Both the position numbers and the translations under genes were made by a program. From Botryococcus braunii (taxonomy: Eukaryota; Chlorophyta; Trebouxiophyceae), in the NCBI GenBank assembly GCA_002005505.1, contig KV908412.1, positions 370,001 through 382,500 on the forward strand: a stretch of 12,500 nucleotides of DNA, in the 5' to 3' direction. This document shows, one piece after another, positions 11,296-12,500 of this stretch. How positions within the stretch are numbered: position 1 is the stretch's first letter; each line of letters begins with the position of its first letter. The notes beneath the pieces are model-generated. The model had not been told where the DNA came from. It saw only the letters and a list, made by a program, of their open reading frames with translations, and did not search any database.

Positions 11296-12257
11296 ATACC
11301 TGGAGTCCCGCATGCGGAAAAACTGCTGGGTCCCCATGGAGACCAGCCAACAAAGGACCTCTGGAGCCCCTCCACAGCAGGATGGGCCCGCGTACCGCGT
11401 ACCCCATTGCCTCTCCCCTCCCTTCATACACTTTGCACACACTGGGGGACTTTCTGGGATTCTTGGGGCGGGACTTTTACATTCTCGCTGTTCTCCTTTT
11501 TCCGGGGTACCCTTCTTCAGGATCTGGCCCCTTCAAGATGACAACATTCAAAAGGCCTCACTGTTTTGGTTTGCCTGCGCTCTTGTCCTGAGATTTGTGG
11601 TCTCCTATTTAGGATCGTATGACGATATGGCGAGATCAGCAGAAGATTGGGGTCATCGTCTTCGAGAAGCCATTTTAATGTAATAGGAGATTCTGCATGG
11701 ATATTGAGATGTCGGAGCATGGATATTGGAAGGGCATTGGATAGATCCAATATCCTATACAAATAGGGGATTTTCCAGAAGTATAAGAGAGGGGATTTTT
11801 CAGCGGACTAGAGAGGTTCCCAACACTGCCACACAGATGTGTCTATGCAGTGAGGAAACTTTTCCTGTAGTTTTTATTCTGATGGCAAAAACAAGGCGAC
11901 TCTCGAGTGGACTGCTGTCAAAGCAAAACTGTACCTCGACGGTTTGGATATTGTGAAAAGCTAGAACCATTTGTGTTTTAGGGAGGTGTCCACTAAAAGA
12001 TTGCTGAGGTGACAGAACATGCGTCACAGATTTCTCCGAGTCGCTTCAGGCAGGAGGGTGAGTAAAAATTGTAATCCCTAAGTTTATGTGCAGAGCAGCC
12101 TAGAGCCGATCTGGGTGTAAACGTTGTTGTTCAAGGTTTGAGCAGATCTGCTCTAGAGCGCAGAAAGGATCCCCTACTTGACCACCCCCAACCCCCGCCG
12201 CCCATTGAAGAGAATCCACAGATTAGCTGCCATTCCAACGGAGGCATGTACGCATAC
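11296..12257 (+). other. SmB 3' flank, no gene recognised
   Basis: Follows the TAA of SmB. TGTAA strings, the poly(A) signal of many green algae, occur at 11679, 12070 and 12116; the first (TTTAATGTAATAGG) would give a 3' UTR of about 390 bases. That use is an inference from lineage. A small inverted repeat lies at 11721-11755. Open frames here show no recognisable domain. Confidence 0.45.
11721..11755. other. Perfect 10-bp inverted repeat (hairpin)
   Basis: GGATATTGGA at 11721-11730 is the exact reverse complement of TCCAATATCC at 11746-11755, with a 15-base loop. A further GGATATTGAG lies just upstream (11698). There is no T-run or coding context that gives it a known role. Confidence 0.6.
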
Positions 12258-12261
12258 GCAC

Positions 12262-12349
<88 letters not shown>

Positions 12350-12432
12350 GAGCGCGCGCACGCATGAGCATGCACGCGCACGCGCATGCACGCGCACGCG
12401 CACGCACACGCACGCACGTGAGCACCCTTGCA
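12258..12432. repeat. (CA)n followed by CG/CA-alternating tract
   Basis: An uninterrupted CA run (about 12268-12347) passes into GCGCGCACGCATGAGCATGC-type alternating purine-pyrimidine sequence to about 12420, a good Z-DNA former. Frames through it are low-complexity. Confidence 0.95.
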
Positions 12433-12500
12433 CACTCACACGGTAATGAATAGGGAGGACAGGATTGTACTGCAGATCCCATCGCTGTTGACCGCGTAAC

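Noticed and set aside
11162..11683. 173-codon plus-strand frame overlapping SmB exon 9
   Set aside because: It reads exon 9 in another frame. The QFPPG frame with its in-phase splice and TAA is clearly the coding one.

Overview
The window is nuclear DNA of a eukaryote with many spliceosomal introns. It is most likely a green-lineage alga. The splice-joined Sm protein is closest, as I remember the family, to plant SmB, and the second gene starts with a plastid-type transit peptide that has no secretory signal in front of it, which argues for a primary plastid. Genus is not determinable. Base composition is mixed, and the introns are loaded with micro- and minisatellites. Almost every long open frame is a low-complexity or intronic shadow; the real genes appear only when short exons are joined by splice sites and codon phase.

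Two genes lie head to head. On the minus strand, six exons (4607 down to 642, continuing off the left edge) encode the N-terminal 178 residues of an EttA-type ABC-F ATPase: transit peptide, lysine-rich linker, first ABC domain through Walker A and the Q-loop. On the plus strand, nine exons (5220 to 11295) encode a complete Sm protein B (about 308 residues): Sm1 and Sm2 motifs, a GRAAGRG segment and a long Pro/Gly/Met/Phe-rich tail. All exon joins keep phase. The two start codons are 612 bases apart across a probable shared promoter.

Layout: 1-641 ettA intron 6 (83-bp and 29-bp repeats); 642-793 ettA exon 6; 794-2389 ettA intron 5 (degenerate array); 2390-2431 exon 5; 2432-3495 intron 4 (microsatellite tract); 3496-3525 exon 4 (30 nt); 3728-3816 exon 3; 4203-4310 exon 2; 4495-4607 exon 1; 4608-5219 intergenic; 5220-11295 the SmB gene; 11296-12500 3' flank with no recognised gene and a CA/CG tract.

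The genes share no pathway: one acts on ribosomes (probably in the plastid), the other in the spliceosome core. The most unusual signal is in the introns. In both genes several tandem arrays contain degraded copies of the neighbouring exon-intron junction, including the splice site and sometimes the first or last exon bases. This suggests introns growing by repeated local duplication of their own ends, which leaves many decoy splice sites. No operon, CRISPR, prokaryotic, viral or recognisable transposon gene was seen.
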